Assembly (NCBI GenBank): GCA_002077045.2
Contig: KZ111222.1
Location: forward strand, 1 to 32,699
Length of the DNA stretch: 32,699 nt
Direction of reading: 5' to 3'
DNA from: Rachicladosporium sp. CCFEE 5018
Lineage: Eukaryota; Ascomycota; Dothideomycetes; Cladosporiales; Cladosporiaceae
Below are positions 7,912-17,216 of this stretch, one piece after another (position 1 is the first letter of the stretch; each line of letters begins with the position of its first letter). Below the pieces are notes generated by a model. It saw nothing but the letters and a program-made list of their open reading frames with translations. It did no database searches and was not told the origin of the DNA. The position numbers and the translations under genes are program-made.

Positions 7912-10900
7912 TCATCTACTTGCTAGTCCTATATCTGTCCGTCCCCCGGTTGTGGGCTGTGTGCCTTGTGTATGTTGTGCGCCTTGTGCGCGCTGTGTGC
8001 CTTGAGTAGATTGTGTGCCTCGCGTGCTTTGCCTAGTCGTCTCCGTGTTGGGACGACCAGTAGCTAATGCAAAGTCAATGCTCATTTGCACTGCCTTCAT
8101 GTTTGGTGTCCAGTCGTTCTTGTCCAGCCGCGTCTTTCCCTCAAGGAGGTACGACAAATTGCCTTGTCTTGTCTCTGCTAGTTGAAGTAGCTGCTGCCGC
8201 TGCGTCTCCCACAGCTTGCATCGTAGGAGAAAGTGCTCTACTGTCTCCTTCTCCTGCTTACATGCACATTGGTCTGTCTTTGCTGCGTTTATGCGGTGTA
8301 GGTATCCGTTTAGTCGGGACATACCGGTACGGAGCTGTGCTCAGATGCTTGCTTGCGTCGAAGGGAGTCGTATAGTAGCCGCGTATGTAGTCCTAGCAAC
8401 CTAGTATCGAGATAGCGAAGGTGCTGGCTAGTATTGGTTACGAGTCCAAGCGGTTGTAGGCTCTTCTTCTGCGTAGTAAGTAGCGTCGACTTTTTGGTTA
8501 GCCGTTATGATCTTAGCAGCTAATCCTTCTCTATAGCCTTCCGAGCTGCAGCCTTGGCCTTTTATGCAGGCTCGAAGTCCTTGCTAGACGGCATCCATTA
8601 TAGACTTACTATATTCCCTCGTCCCCTTAGGTAGCCTATCTCCTGGCATATTTGGATCATGGTTGCTTAGCCAGATTGCTGACTTGGTCTGCTGATTGCT
8701 TAGAGTGCGCCTCGATCACTAGAGAGGATATGGATCTGCCGCGTGTGTGGTTGCGGTATAAGCCGTAATAGGCCTTCTGATATTGCAGCCAGACTCGCTA
8801 CGTACGGGTTCTGCTCTGTTCGTGGCCCGAGTGTCGTTGAGAATGACCTTGCCTCGCCATTATAGAGTATTGCCTCCGTCTTCTGGATAGTGACTCCCAT
8901 TCCGACAAGCTCGTTCCTTGCGGATGAGCTTACCACGATGCGGATGCCTGTTGTCGCTACGGCCATACCCAATGCCTTAGCTGCATCTGGTTCAATACTA
9001 GCTTTGGGTCGTGGCTTCCACGGTGGTAGAGCGTAGGGTCCAATGTCTTCCAGTCTATCCATAATTCGTTATGGTATAGAGTTGCGATCCTCTTTAGGGG
9101 TGAAACAAACCTCCTCACCTTTCTCTTCACATTTAGTCTTGTCAACGGGTTGGATTGCGGCAGTGTGCGTATATTGACCCAAAGCTTGGCAGCCCTTGTG
9201 CTATGTCGCTCTTGGACCGTCCGGATACTTGCCTCTGCCCCTGCTATAACCGTGCTCACAGTACGGAAGCAGCCTATTACGGCCTGAGCTCCAATCCTCT
9301 GAACCCGGTTGAAAGCTGCCTTAATTGTGGTGCCCGTGTGCATCCACATACTTGACGCATAGTCAACAGTTGGCGTAACTGTAGCCTCAGACAGCCTTCG
9401 AGCTATTTTTGATGAGAGACCTCAGAGTCGTTTAAGCGCCATAGCTGCTTTCAGGCCTCTTATTGCCGTGCTTGCTACATGCTGCTTGTGCCGGAGTGCC
9501 GAGTCCATTACCACGCCTAGGATTTTGGTGCTAGCAGCTAGCTTTATCTGCTTGCCCTTGACTGTAATTGGCGTGTGGTCAATACGGGCCGGGCTCCGCG
9601 TGAAGTGGATAAAGGCGGTCTTGTCTTCTTCAAAGGTTGCGCTACTTCGCCTCTCCCAGCTTGTTGCCTCATTCACAATATCTTGAATGCCTTGCCGGTT
9701 GGAAGATGCTGACGTTCCCGTAACCCATGCAGTGTAGTCGTCTACAAATGCAATCGCTCCTCCGTTCTTATCAATCTGCCGCTGCACCAGAGCCGCGTTG
9801 AAGAAAAGGAACAGGATTGGCGATAGTGGTGAACCTTGTGGAAGGCCTGCCTGCTGCAAAGCGACCCTTGTAGATACTTGGCCGTTTACTGTTACTGTTG
9901 CCGAGCGATCTGAACAGAACGCCTTTATCCAGCCAACTAGCTTTGCAGGGATGCCTCTGGCCCTGAGCCTCTCAGTAAGCCTCTCCTTACAGACTCCATT
10001 GTATGCTCCTTTCACATCAAAACTGACCATGCTCAGGACCTTCTTGCTTCGCCATGCCTGGTAGATGTGTTCCTGGAGGAGAATGAGCGCCTGTTCCGCC
10101 GACCGTTTCTTCCGCGCTCCAAAGTGGTTTGCCGGTAGGAGCCCATAGGTCTCGGCGACGTATGAGAGTCTCTCAGCAATGGTTGCTTCCAGGATTTTCA
10201 CCAGGGTGCAGAGAAGGGATATTGGTCGCCAGGCCTTGGCTACTGTGTAGTCGGCTTTGCCAGGCTTCTTCAGTGGAATGATCTTTGCTGTCCTCCATTG
10301 CTCCGGTAGCTGGCCAGTCTCGATTGACGTCTGAAAGAGGTAGAGAACCCTCTCCTTTACTACCGGCCATACTTGTCTCCATACCATAGCCGGCAAGCCA
10401 TCGTCCCCTGCTGCCTTCCACGGTTTGGCAGCAAAGACGCACCTCTCTACCTCTTCCATCTGAAGCCGAGGCATAGGGACCGGCTCCCTCTGAGGTCGTG
10501 GTCCCTCATCTTCAATAGCTAGCGGGAGGGGTGGGAAGAAGGTAGCAAGGAGTTCGACTAACTGCTCTGCTTTGTCTCGGGTAGCTGATCCGTTTAGCCG
10601 GCGTAGGGATGATATCTGACTTAAGCCACTACTATGTACTGTATCGAGGTACTTAGCAGCTTGCCAGATGTTAGCGTTGTCCTCTAGAAACTCGTTCCAG
10701 TGCGTCTAGTGCCGCTTCTGAATGGCATCGTGGTATTCCTTTGCTGCCTCCTGTGCCTGTCTTTTTAATTGATAGTCATAGCAGCCTGCTACACGCCGGC
10801 TTCTTGCCTGATTCCTCCGGTAGGTATAGCTCCGTCAGAGGTGAGTAAGGTTTGTTGTCCACCACCGCTTTGCGTACGGCGACGGCTTTGCTTTTGGGAC

Positions 10901-11789
10901 CAACTCCTCTACCGCATCACTTACTACCTTCATTAGTCGGTCAGTCTGCGTCTGGACGTCGCCAATCTTTGGTGCGTTTGAAAGGGCCGTAGCAATCCTT
11001 TCCTTGATTTGTTGCCAGGGAGCGTTCTTAAAGAGAGGCCTGGTCTGAACAGCATGTTGCGGGATTGTTGTGTCAAACTTCGTCTCGATCGCCCGATGGT
11101 CGGAGCCGAGTTCTGTTGCATGAACCTGGCATTGCGTGACTGCCGCTGCTAGCTCCTCCGAGGCTAGCACTAGGTCAATTGCAGATTCATGTCTACCCCT
11201 GTGCCATGTCTTTGTTCCCCTTGGTAGTAGGCTCCGCAGGCACATCTCGTCCATAAAATCAACAAGCACATCTGCTTCACCCTGTCTTGCTAGTGAGACG
11301 TCGTTGCCGCCCTAGAGGTAATCGTGTTGATTGAAGTCTCCTACCAGAACTGTGTCCATGCGTGTGCCAATCCTACGTTTTGCGTCCCCAATAGCCCTCT
11401 GCAGGTAGTCAATAGTTTGAAGAAGCGCCTCTGGATTTGCGGGTTCAAACATAAACTGAGGCAATGAATACCGATCGATCCGGTAGGTGGACTAGAGCTG
11501 CCGTAAGGTCTAGCGATTGAATTTGGTCTTGCTCGCTTTCAAGGTCCTTTCTAATCCATAGCATGCTTCGTATTGCCCATCTTCCATTATGCCGGGCCGT
11601 AGGGGTCATCTTTGACCAGTATGTATGTCCAAGTGGAGCCGTGATGACCATGTCTTCCCTCATTACAGAGTGCGGTTCAGATAGTGCTATAATGCTGAAG
11701 TCCTGGAGCTGCTTGTCGTTCATCACGCTTTGCTGCACTCCTTGCTGTTTCCTCACATTCAGTTGAAAGACTTGAAGTGTACTATGCAT
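7912..11789 (-). pseudogene. LINE ORF2 remnant: endonuclease, reverse transcriptase, RNase H-like
   Basis: The frame starts at ATG 11789 (MHSTLQVFQLNVRKQQ) and overlaps the ORF1 stop in ATGCATAG. The endonuclease shows LSEPHS, VLVGDFNQHDYL-stop-GGN (family: WGG) and GSDHRAIE. The reverse transcriptase (10474-9422) is open for 350 codons and contains FDVKGAYNGV, AGLPQGSPLSPILFLFF and AFVDDYTAW. Residues from 9062 to 8700 resemble RNase H (ASLAAISEGLLRL, IHILSSDRGAL). The C-terminus has CACKQEKETVEHFLLRC and a Thr-Gln-Gly-rich tail. Stops include TGG-to-TAG, CGA-to-TGA (after THL, after KRL, before AQLRTG) and CAA-to-TAA (after SDRGAL). Frameshifts lie near 11450 (an extra T) and near 9062. The protein cannot be made in full. 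Confidence 0.88.
7952..8035 (-). repeat. Imperfect short tandem repeats encoding a TQG-rich tail
   Basis: Units of about 12-18 bp of the type CTTGTG(T/C)... recur and, read on the minus strand within ORF2, encode THR-GLN-GLY-type repeats (STQGTQRAQGAQHTQGTQ). This looks like replication slippage at the C-terminal end of the LINE protein. Confidence 0.5.
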
Positions 11790-13029
11790 GGACGGCAGGG
11801 TAGAGGGTCCGGCAGTTCTTGCTGAACGACTCATGCGGCCCACCACATGGCACACACTTTAGTACTTCTGCATTGCAGTCACAGTGGCGATGGCCAACCT
11901 GCGCACACCTTGCGCATCTCTGCGGCTTGTTGCATAAGTATGCCTTATGTCCGGTCTCCTAGCATCGGTAGCATTGGTCTGGGCGGTTGCGTGGCTCGTA
12001 GGGTCGGGTATACGCTGATTCTCCGGCGATATGAAAGTACTGGCCTTGAAGTAGCTTGACTGCCTCGCTACCCTTTGAAACGTATACCACCATTGACCCG
12101 TATGCTTTGCCCGAGTCCTTCCGGCTGAGCCAAACAAGCTTTGAGATCTTCATCTCGTTCTCCTGGCTTAGCGCCTCCATCACCCCCGGGCAGAGGTCGC
12201 CAGATGCCGTTAGGATTATAGTGCGGTTGGCGTTGTCTACCTTGACCGGGTAGAGCTGGTCCCGCAGCACTCGTGTCCCTGACTGGCTAGTCTTCTGCGC
12301 TGCCTCCTTGACTCCAGCAAGTTCCGTCTCAGTTCTGCATGCTATTCGTATGCGCCGCGCGTTCTTTGCATCTTTTGTTACTGCAACGCATCTACAGGTC
12401 TCTTGCCCTTTAGCTGAACGCATTTCCGCCTCGACTGCTTTCCGGATTGCGCCTGGATTTACCTGGGCCTTCTCCGCTTCCTCCACGCGTGAGGTGTCTA
12501 CTATACAGTAGAATGTGTCGGTCATAACAGAGGGTATCGAGTTTATGGAGATACTGCGGAGATTGCTTGGCTAGCTAGTTGGTGGAGTGCGCGCAACGTC
12601 GGCGTACGATATCGCTAGGCTGGTTGTATTCTGTCCGGAGAGGAATTGCTCCTGCATTGCTGCAGTTACCTGTTCACGGACTATTACAGCCATGCTATCT
12701 TTGAGATGTTGTAAGTCGCTTGTAATTGCTGCTAGTGCGCTCGCTGTATGTGCTGCTTGCTGTTCTGCGTTTGCTGCTCTCTCTTCTGCCTATACTGCTC
12801 TCTCTTCCATGGCAGCTAGTGCCTTCAATATCGCACTAAGGATGGCTACCGGAGCCTCCTTAGCTTGATGTGGACCTTTGCTTATTGCTTTCTCCCCTCC
12901 CATGGTTGCTTGCTCTTTTGCTTTCGTCAACGTGCCCCGATTCAGTCGCTTATAGTCTACCGCTGCTTGGGTAGCGGACCTCCTAGGTCGAATCGCAATT
13001 GCGCTAGTATCCTCCCCTTCTGATGCCAT
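11782..13029 (-). pseudogene. LINE ORF1 remnant: gag-like protein with three zinc knuckles
   Basis: ORF1 begins at ATG 13029 (MASEGEDTSAIAIRPRRSAT) and runs to TAG 11784-11782 in what looks like one frame. It is interrupted by TAG codons after ALAAMEERAV (about 12790), after YADVARTPPTS (about 12570) and inside the first zinc knuckle. The knuckles read CYRC-stop-ETGHKAYLC, CARCAQVGHRHCDC and CVPCGGPHESFSKNC. The stop in the first sits where Gln is expected, so CAG became TAG, the CpA-to-TpA change made by RIP. An Ala-rich coiled-coil-like part (AEERAANAEQQAAHTASALA) precedes the central domain. It would bind element RNA in a working copy. Confidence 0.85.
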
Positions 13030-13034
13030 TGCAA

Positions 13035-13094
13035 CCCCCCCCCCCCCTTGGCGGTCGCTTGTAGTCGCGCCACGAGAAGGTCGCTTGTAGTCGC
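13035..13094. repeat. C13 tract and 16-bp direct repeat at the LINE 5' end
   Basis: Thirteen C in a row (13035-13047) are followed by two copies of GGTCGCTTGTAGTCGC (13053-13068 and 13079-13094) and a third partial copy GGTCGCTT (13102-13109). They sit immediately upstream of ORF1 on the element strand, so they are likely part of the LINE 5' UTR; the tandem could carry its internal promoter, which is inference. Confidence 0.6.
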
Positions 13095-13218
13095 TCGAAA
13101 AGGTCGCTTCAAAGCAACTGGCTTATGAAGCGTGCATTGACTAGGGACGTGCAGCGTGTGGGGAAGCCTTCTACTTCGCTAAGACGCGTAGGAGCTGACA
13201 AGCAGACAGCTGTAAAAG

Positions 13219-14008
13219 ATGCGACTCGTGGTCCTTGGTGGCAGCGGCAGGACTGGTGTCCACGTCGTTGAACAAGCTCTGAAGAGAGGTGAGAAGCATC
13301 CCAACGTCTAGTGCTCCATGCGGCGCACTTATACGACACCCTATAGGTCACAGTATCACCGCGTTAGTCCGAAATCCTGCCAAACTGTCTGTTAGAACTG
13401 GTCTCAACATCTTCGAAGGTGCGTTGGCCAGGATCTTTGGCTTGATTCTGTAAGGAAATGACCTCTGATTCGAACTAGGCACTCCACTTAACCTCGAAGA
13501 TGTCTGCAAGACTTTCAAGGCAGGTAGCTGCTATACACGCCCTGAAGCAGTAATCGTCTGTCTCAATCCCAGCCGTGCTTCCGACAGCCCATTCTCCCGC
13601 CCCATGGCCCCCCCACGCTTCATGGCCGATAGCGTTGCCAACGCCATCACAGCGATGAGATTACACAACGTCCCCAAAATCGTTGTTATGCAAGCCTTGG
13701 GTGTTGGCAACAGTTTTGCTAATCTCCCATGGTGGATGCGCTACGTACGACACTGGACTCACATGAAACATTCCTACAACGACCATGACCTTGTCAACGA
13801 CGAGGTCAAGCTGGCAGGTGTGAAGTTTGTCTTGCCGCGACCGCCTTGGCTAACAAATGGGGAGGCAGGCCCGGTACGGACCTTTGGGGACACTGGAGAT
13901 GGTATTGGGACCTTTGCTATGATATCGCGAAAGTCAGTAGCAAACTTCTTATTGGATGCATGTGAGAGGGACGAGTGGGATGCGAGCACCCCAGTCATTA
14001 CGAGATAA
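13219..14008 (+). CDS. NAD(P)-binding Rossmann protein (BLVRB/NmrA-like reductase), three exons
   Basis: Splicing two small introns (13289-13346 and 13419-13478, both GT-AG) gives exons 13219-13288, 13347-13418 and 13479-14008, an unbroken 223-residue protein from ATG 13219. It opens with MRLVVLGGSGRTGVHVVEQA, whose G7-G8-S-G10-R-T-G13 is the glycine-rich loop that binds NAD(P). SITALVRNPAKL follows, placing an Arg where NADP-preferring relatives bind the 2'-phosphate. The later part (HNVPKIVVMQALGVGNSF, GVKFVLPRPPWLTNG) matches the layout of the NAD(P)H-binding domain of flavin/biliverdin reductase-like and NmrA-like proteins. The substrate cannot be told. It is intact between a dead LINE and transposon debris, so it may be under selection. 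A shorter ATG frame from 13604 would lack the cofactor site. Confidence 0.82.
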
Positions 14009-14135
14009 TTCACTACTAAGCTCACCATGGAACGGTAAAACGCAGCGGAAAGCTGCCAATGTGGTCACAGAACCACAATTGAGCACAGCTGTTAATAAAA
14101 AATCGTGCCAATCTGTGGCCTACCCCTATGAACAG

Positions 14136-14237
14136 CCTCAACTATGGGACCGGTCCCATGGTTGAGCGATCGCTGATTGGCTGCAGCTGCTAGCGGGGTC
14201 CTATAGTTGAACGAACTCTGGTTCCATGGTTGAGCGA
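14136..14237. repeat. Four copies of an 18-bp motif, first pair head to head
   Basis: The motif GGTCCCATGGTTGAGCGA occurs at 14152-14169, as GGTCCTATAGTTGAACGA at 14197-14214 and as GGTTCCATGGTTGAGCGA at 14220-14237. An inverted 16-bp copy, CCTCAACTATGGGACC, sits at 14136-14151 and abuts the first direct copy. The pair forms a 32-bp palindrome with two mismatched positions, whose perfect core is ATGGGACCGGTCCCAT (14144-14159). Clustered direct and inverted copies are typical of transposon ends or of protein-binding arrays. No ORF explains them. Confidence 0.75.
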
Positions 14238-14307
14238 CCCTCCCTCTTACTTTTCCGCTCCTCTACCCTAAAGCCCCCCCCCCTCCCCTTACTGCTACTG
14301 CGCGCTC

Positions 14308-14673
14308 GTGCACGTTTACTATGTTGCGCAACGCCTACAAAATAGCGTGCTCATATGCCGCGAGCATAGCTGCGCTGTCTATGGCCTTGACAAGCACCTT
14401 AAGCGGCATTACAGCATGCCTGCAGCAGAACGGCGAGCGCTACTTGCTACGTACGAGGGTTTCAACGTCCTACTTCTAGCAGAGGTCACTCAGCCTGCGC
14501 CCTACGGCCCTCCAATTGAGGCGCTAGGGCCAGCGCAGGACGCATTTCTCTGCTGCCACCGCTGCAGCAGCAGCGGCAATAGTAGCAGTAGCAGCAACAA
14601 GAGAGATAGCGATAGTGCAGTTTGTAGCTTTACTACCATAAGTCTCGCGAAGATGCAGCAGCACGTTAACTAG
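14308..14673 (+). pseudogene. DUF3505-like zinc-finger fragment
   Basis: The open frame (122 codons, no ATG; the first triplet shown is GTG) begins VYYVAQRLQNSVLICREHSC and continues AVYGLDKHLKRHY, giving a C-x3-C...H-x3-H-like finger, and later FLCCHRCSSSG...KMQQHVN. This arrangement (hydrophobic start, CREH.CAV...HL+RH, then a second CxxC and a final HxxH-like part) is what I know from fungal DUF3505 proteins, which often accompany RecQ-type helicases in repeat-rich or subtelomeric DNA. The Ser-rich CAG-type run near 14563-14600 is a slippage-prone insertion. The lack of a start codon and the neighbouring debris suggest a fragment. The second zinc finger is not clean, so family membership is moderately sure. 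Confidence 0.5.
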
Positions 14674-14828
14674 TAGCAAGGCGTTAAGCTAACGCTCAGG
14701 TCTTCCCCTGCAGCCGTCTCGTACAGAGATCACGCAGCCAAGCAGCAACTTGATTGGTCGAGGGGCTGAGGCAAGCCAAAGCTCGAAGTTCGACGTTCGA
14801 CGTTCGTAACCTTAACCGAAACACTCGG
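14674..14828. other. Short spacer with GTTCGAC repeats
   Basis: A small run of alternating AAGTTCGACGTTCGACGTTCG (about 14790-14810) lies in otherwise plain sequence. No gene is seen. The last eight bases, ACACTCGG (14821-14828), would be the target-site duplication of the hAT element if the proposed end at 14829 is right. Confidence 0.35.
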
Positions 14829-15836
14829 CAGGGTAGGGGTATTGCTCGCTCCGCTTGCTCGGCTCCTTCATATGTATGACCCAATTGACCTCATCATCCA
14901 TCACAGCTCTTATCCCTTGCAGACACCAGCTTTCTCAGCATTGAACAACCTCTGCTAAGTGTTTCTGCATCTGCTAACGCTCACTGCCAATCGTATTGCC
15001 AGCGGATGAGAAGGTTCGCTCGCATGCTACGCTGCTTGCTGGCGCTGCAAGATGATCGAAGGCCATAAGGCTTAGGATAGGGTATCGTACAGGGTTGGCC
15101 TGCCACCATTCGAAAACGTTTACGCCATGCTGTGCACGCGGCTCAGTAAGGTAGCACTCAAGCTCGTTAAGCAATGGCGTGTCGTCAGGGATGAGGTTCT
15201 ATCGTTCACACCCAGTAAGCTCTGCATCGTTCTCGCGTATGTGTTCTTGCTGCTCGACGGCAAGGTCAGCATGGCGATGCTCATACTGTAGAAAACACTG
15301 CTTCACTGCTTTTTGAGCGTCAACAATCCACGTTGGATGATCAATGCCCCACTGCTTCTCGAACTAGCCGACTTTATGATGAGGATAAAGCATGCTCGCT
15401 GCTCTGTAGGCTGGAGTCCCATCACGAAGGTGGTAGTACTTGTTAAGCTTCTTCCAGCCGAGGATGATTGCTGCCTTGAAGTAGGATGGCCCTTGATACT
15501 GCTGCTGCTTCTTGTAATCTTCAAGCTCTAACAGTGGTAGATCGAGGGTCGTGAGCGCTTGGTGCAGCGTGCTATGTGTATTATTGCCGTCAGCCTGTAC
15601 GATTAGCGACTAGTGCTTAAGAGTAGCCTGTCGATCTAGTAGGAGCTTGACTTCGTGCCAGTCGTCGTTTGTAAAGCAGTCATATTCAGTTGGCGCATCG
15701 GTACCTTCGCGGAAGTGGTAGGCGTAGAGGTCAATAGCGTCCTTCAATCTGAAGGCACGCTCAAGCATGTCGTGTATTGAGTTCCAGCGAATACCGTCAT
15801 TGGTTACTAGCTCAAAGAGGTAACCAGCATCGCTTA
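14829..15836 (-). mobile_element. hAT DNA transposon, truncated
   Basis: The minus strand carries the C-terminal half of a hAT transposase. The likely element end is CAGGGTAGGGGTATTGCTCG starting at 14829; hAT terminal inverted repeats commonly begin CAGGG. The other end is not found: homology stops where a 14-bp telomere-type repeat begins at 15837, so the element was broken there. No matching inverted end is visible in the window. Confidence 0.65.
14974..15836 (-). pseudogene. hAT transposase fragment (C-terminal half, three TAG stops)
   Basis: A single frame runs without any frameshift from about 15836 to the stop at 14974. It contains ELVTNDGIRWNSIHDMLERA (the conserved RWNS block), AAIILGWKKLNKYY, a RDGTPAYRAA..LYP block, HPTWIVDAQKAV, and at the end the dimerisation domain: VFEWWQANPVRYPILSLMAF then PASSVACERTFSSAG. 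It is interrupted by three stops, all TAG: 15612-15610, 15366-15364 (KVG-stop-FEKQW) and 15201-15199 (GCER-stop-NLI). The N-terminal BED finger and the first catalytic part are missing. TAG from CAG or TGG fits RIP. It is not functional as read. Assignment to hAT is firm because of the C-terminal domain. Confidence 0.88.
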
Positions 15837-15850
15837 TAACCCTAACCCTA
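15837..15850. repeat. Interstitial telomere-type repeat, TAACCC x 2.3
   Basis: TAACCCTAACCCTA is 14 bases of the standard filamentous-fungal telomere repeat (TTAGGG)n, in the orientation of a left chromosome end. It sits exactly between the hAT remnant and the RecQ helicase relic. It is short, so chance cannot be excluded, but its position at a junction is suggestive. Confidence 0.5.
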
Positions 15851-16040
15851 CGCCGCGTTATTGTGCCATGGGCGCGTGGCAACCGTCACCACGGAAGGAG
15901 TAGCTTGCACTTTGTGAGGAGGAAGGAGCGAGCCAGACTGCAGTGAGGACGCTGCTGGCGAAGCGTACACGCCGCTCGTGCGTCTCGCCAGCGCCTTACC
16001 TGTTCTCTCGGGACGGCGTTCCCCCGCGTTCGCTGCTATA

Positions 16041-16825
16041 TCAATCCCCCCTGAATCGACCCTCTTCGCGGAGCTGGACGGCGTGCTCCGTTACCTTCAC
16101 GGCTCGACTCGCTCGACTGCCTCCTACCACAGTCGCCTGCCCCAACCACTTAATCACCCGTAGGAGGTCCGTCGCTTGGGACCCGCGTGCGAGCCACGTC
16201 CGTCCATCATGCGTACCCCATGCGGCCATTGCAACTGCGACCACCACGTCCGGCTGCGTACACCGCTGGCGCTGCGAGTAGTCGACGCACCAATCTCCCG
16301 GAAGCCCGCATCGATAGCAGCAGTAGCTTCCCTTCTCGAACCGGCCCGACAGCGTACCGCTGCGCTTGCTCCTCCGCTCTCCCAGCTCTTGCCTGATCGT
16401 GTCCCGCATCCTTATCTGCCGCCTGTTCACATTGTACTACCCCCGGTCCTTTGCTTTGTTGCGCGTGCAACTGGCATAGGTCGCAGCGCACCCGGCCCTC
16501 GCCCTCCTCGCATCCGCTCTCGTGCCCGTCCATTGTGGGCGTAAGTCGCCGCCGCCGACACCCTTGTTCTATCATATACAGTCGAAAGGCCTCTCAGTTC
16601 CACTCCTGCTCCTGCGCCATTTCCGACTCTAGCCAGCGCGCCTCCGCCTCAGTCAGTAAGACCACGCTCCGCGCTATTGTAACGCCTGCGCGGCCGGCCC
16701 GACCGACCTCTTGCACAAAGTCGGTTAGTCCATGCGGTCGACCTAAGTGGACGACAAGCTCCACTCCGGCTACGTCGATCCCTGTGCCGAGCGCGCTCGC
16801 TGCGATCGTGTTACTGTTGTGAGAT
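16041..16825 (-). pseudogene. RecQ-type helicase relic (telomere-linked helicase-like), C-terminal part
   Basis: On the minus strand from 16825 the frame reads SNTIAASALGTGIDVAGVEL, then VVHLGRPHGLTDFVQEVGRA and GRAG. These are helicase motifs V and VI of the RecQ family (usually ATSALGVGID and QESGRAGRDG). Further on come MDGHESGCEEGEGRVRCDLC, like the Cys-rich part after the RecQ core, and in another frame GSYCCYRCGLPGDWC with PDVVVAVAMAAW, like the C-terminal region of the large fungal subtelomeric RecQ proteins. A stop after QEQEWN and at least one frameshift (about 16430) break it; the ATPase half is absent. Such genes usually lie next to telomeres, and a telomere-type repeat is 190 bp away. 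The call to RecQ is sound; telomere-linked is an inference. Confidence 0.72.
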
Positions 16826-17216
16826 ATACGTGCAAGTTCATCCAGCGCAGATCAGGGCTCGTCCATGTCATGGAAATGCCTGGGCCCAATGGAGGCCACC
16901 CTTGGCGATCAACGAGGGCCTTGACGCTCATGTGCGACATTCCCTGGCCATCCTGCGTAGGATGCTGGAACGACTCTATCATGACATTCGCGTACATATT
17001 CTGTCAGGTTCATCTCCTAGACCACGCGGCTTGGATTCGACGACAGGGTTCTCATAGTTAGTGGATACTACAGCTGGTTGCGGCTCCGCAAGCACTACAG
17101 GATTTTTCGATCCGGAGTCCACGACGTGATGGCAAGTGTGAGTTCACAAAAACATCCCGTCCTCATGGATAGAAACCCTCGTCTCCCTCGTAAACACCCC
17201 GACAAACCCAAACTCC
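16826..17216. other. Stretch without a recognised gene
   Basis: The open frames here (up to 104 codons) do not resemble any family I know and overlap one another on both strands. No repeat or RNA gene is apparent. Confidence 0.4.

Larger units (their letters stand above)
7587..13110 (-). mobile_element. Degenerate Tad1-like LINE retrotransposon
   Basis: This second LINE lies on the minus strand and is nearly full length. Its 5' side (about 13110) carries a short tandem repeat and a C13 tract (G13 on the element strand) just before the ORF1 ATG at 13029. ORF1 and ORF2 overlap by 8 bp. The 3' end has a segment reading GCGCCGGGCGGAATAAATCA on the element strand followed by (TTCA)n, a type of terminus I associate with ascomycete Tad-like LINEs. 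CpG is common, unlike in the LINE at 1-5168. The coding frames carry many stops that fit C-to-T or G-to-A transitions, plus a few single-base shifts. ORF2 retains endonuclease, reverse transcriptase, an RNase H-like part and the C-terminal zinc motif. I found no clear target-site duplication. Confidence 0.88.

Noticed and set aside
7952..8035. Repeat cluster as a possible CRISPR-like or regulatory array
   Set aside because: Units are irregular, without spacers, and are explained by the TQG-rich C-terminus of the LINE protein.
16187..16544. Overlapping plus-strand frames of up to 122 codons across the RecQ relic
   Set aside because: They lie opposite recognisable RecQ sequence, are Arg/Pro/Ala-rich shadows of GC-rich DNA, and show no domain.
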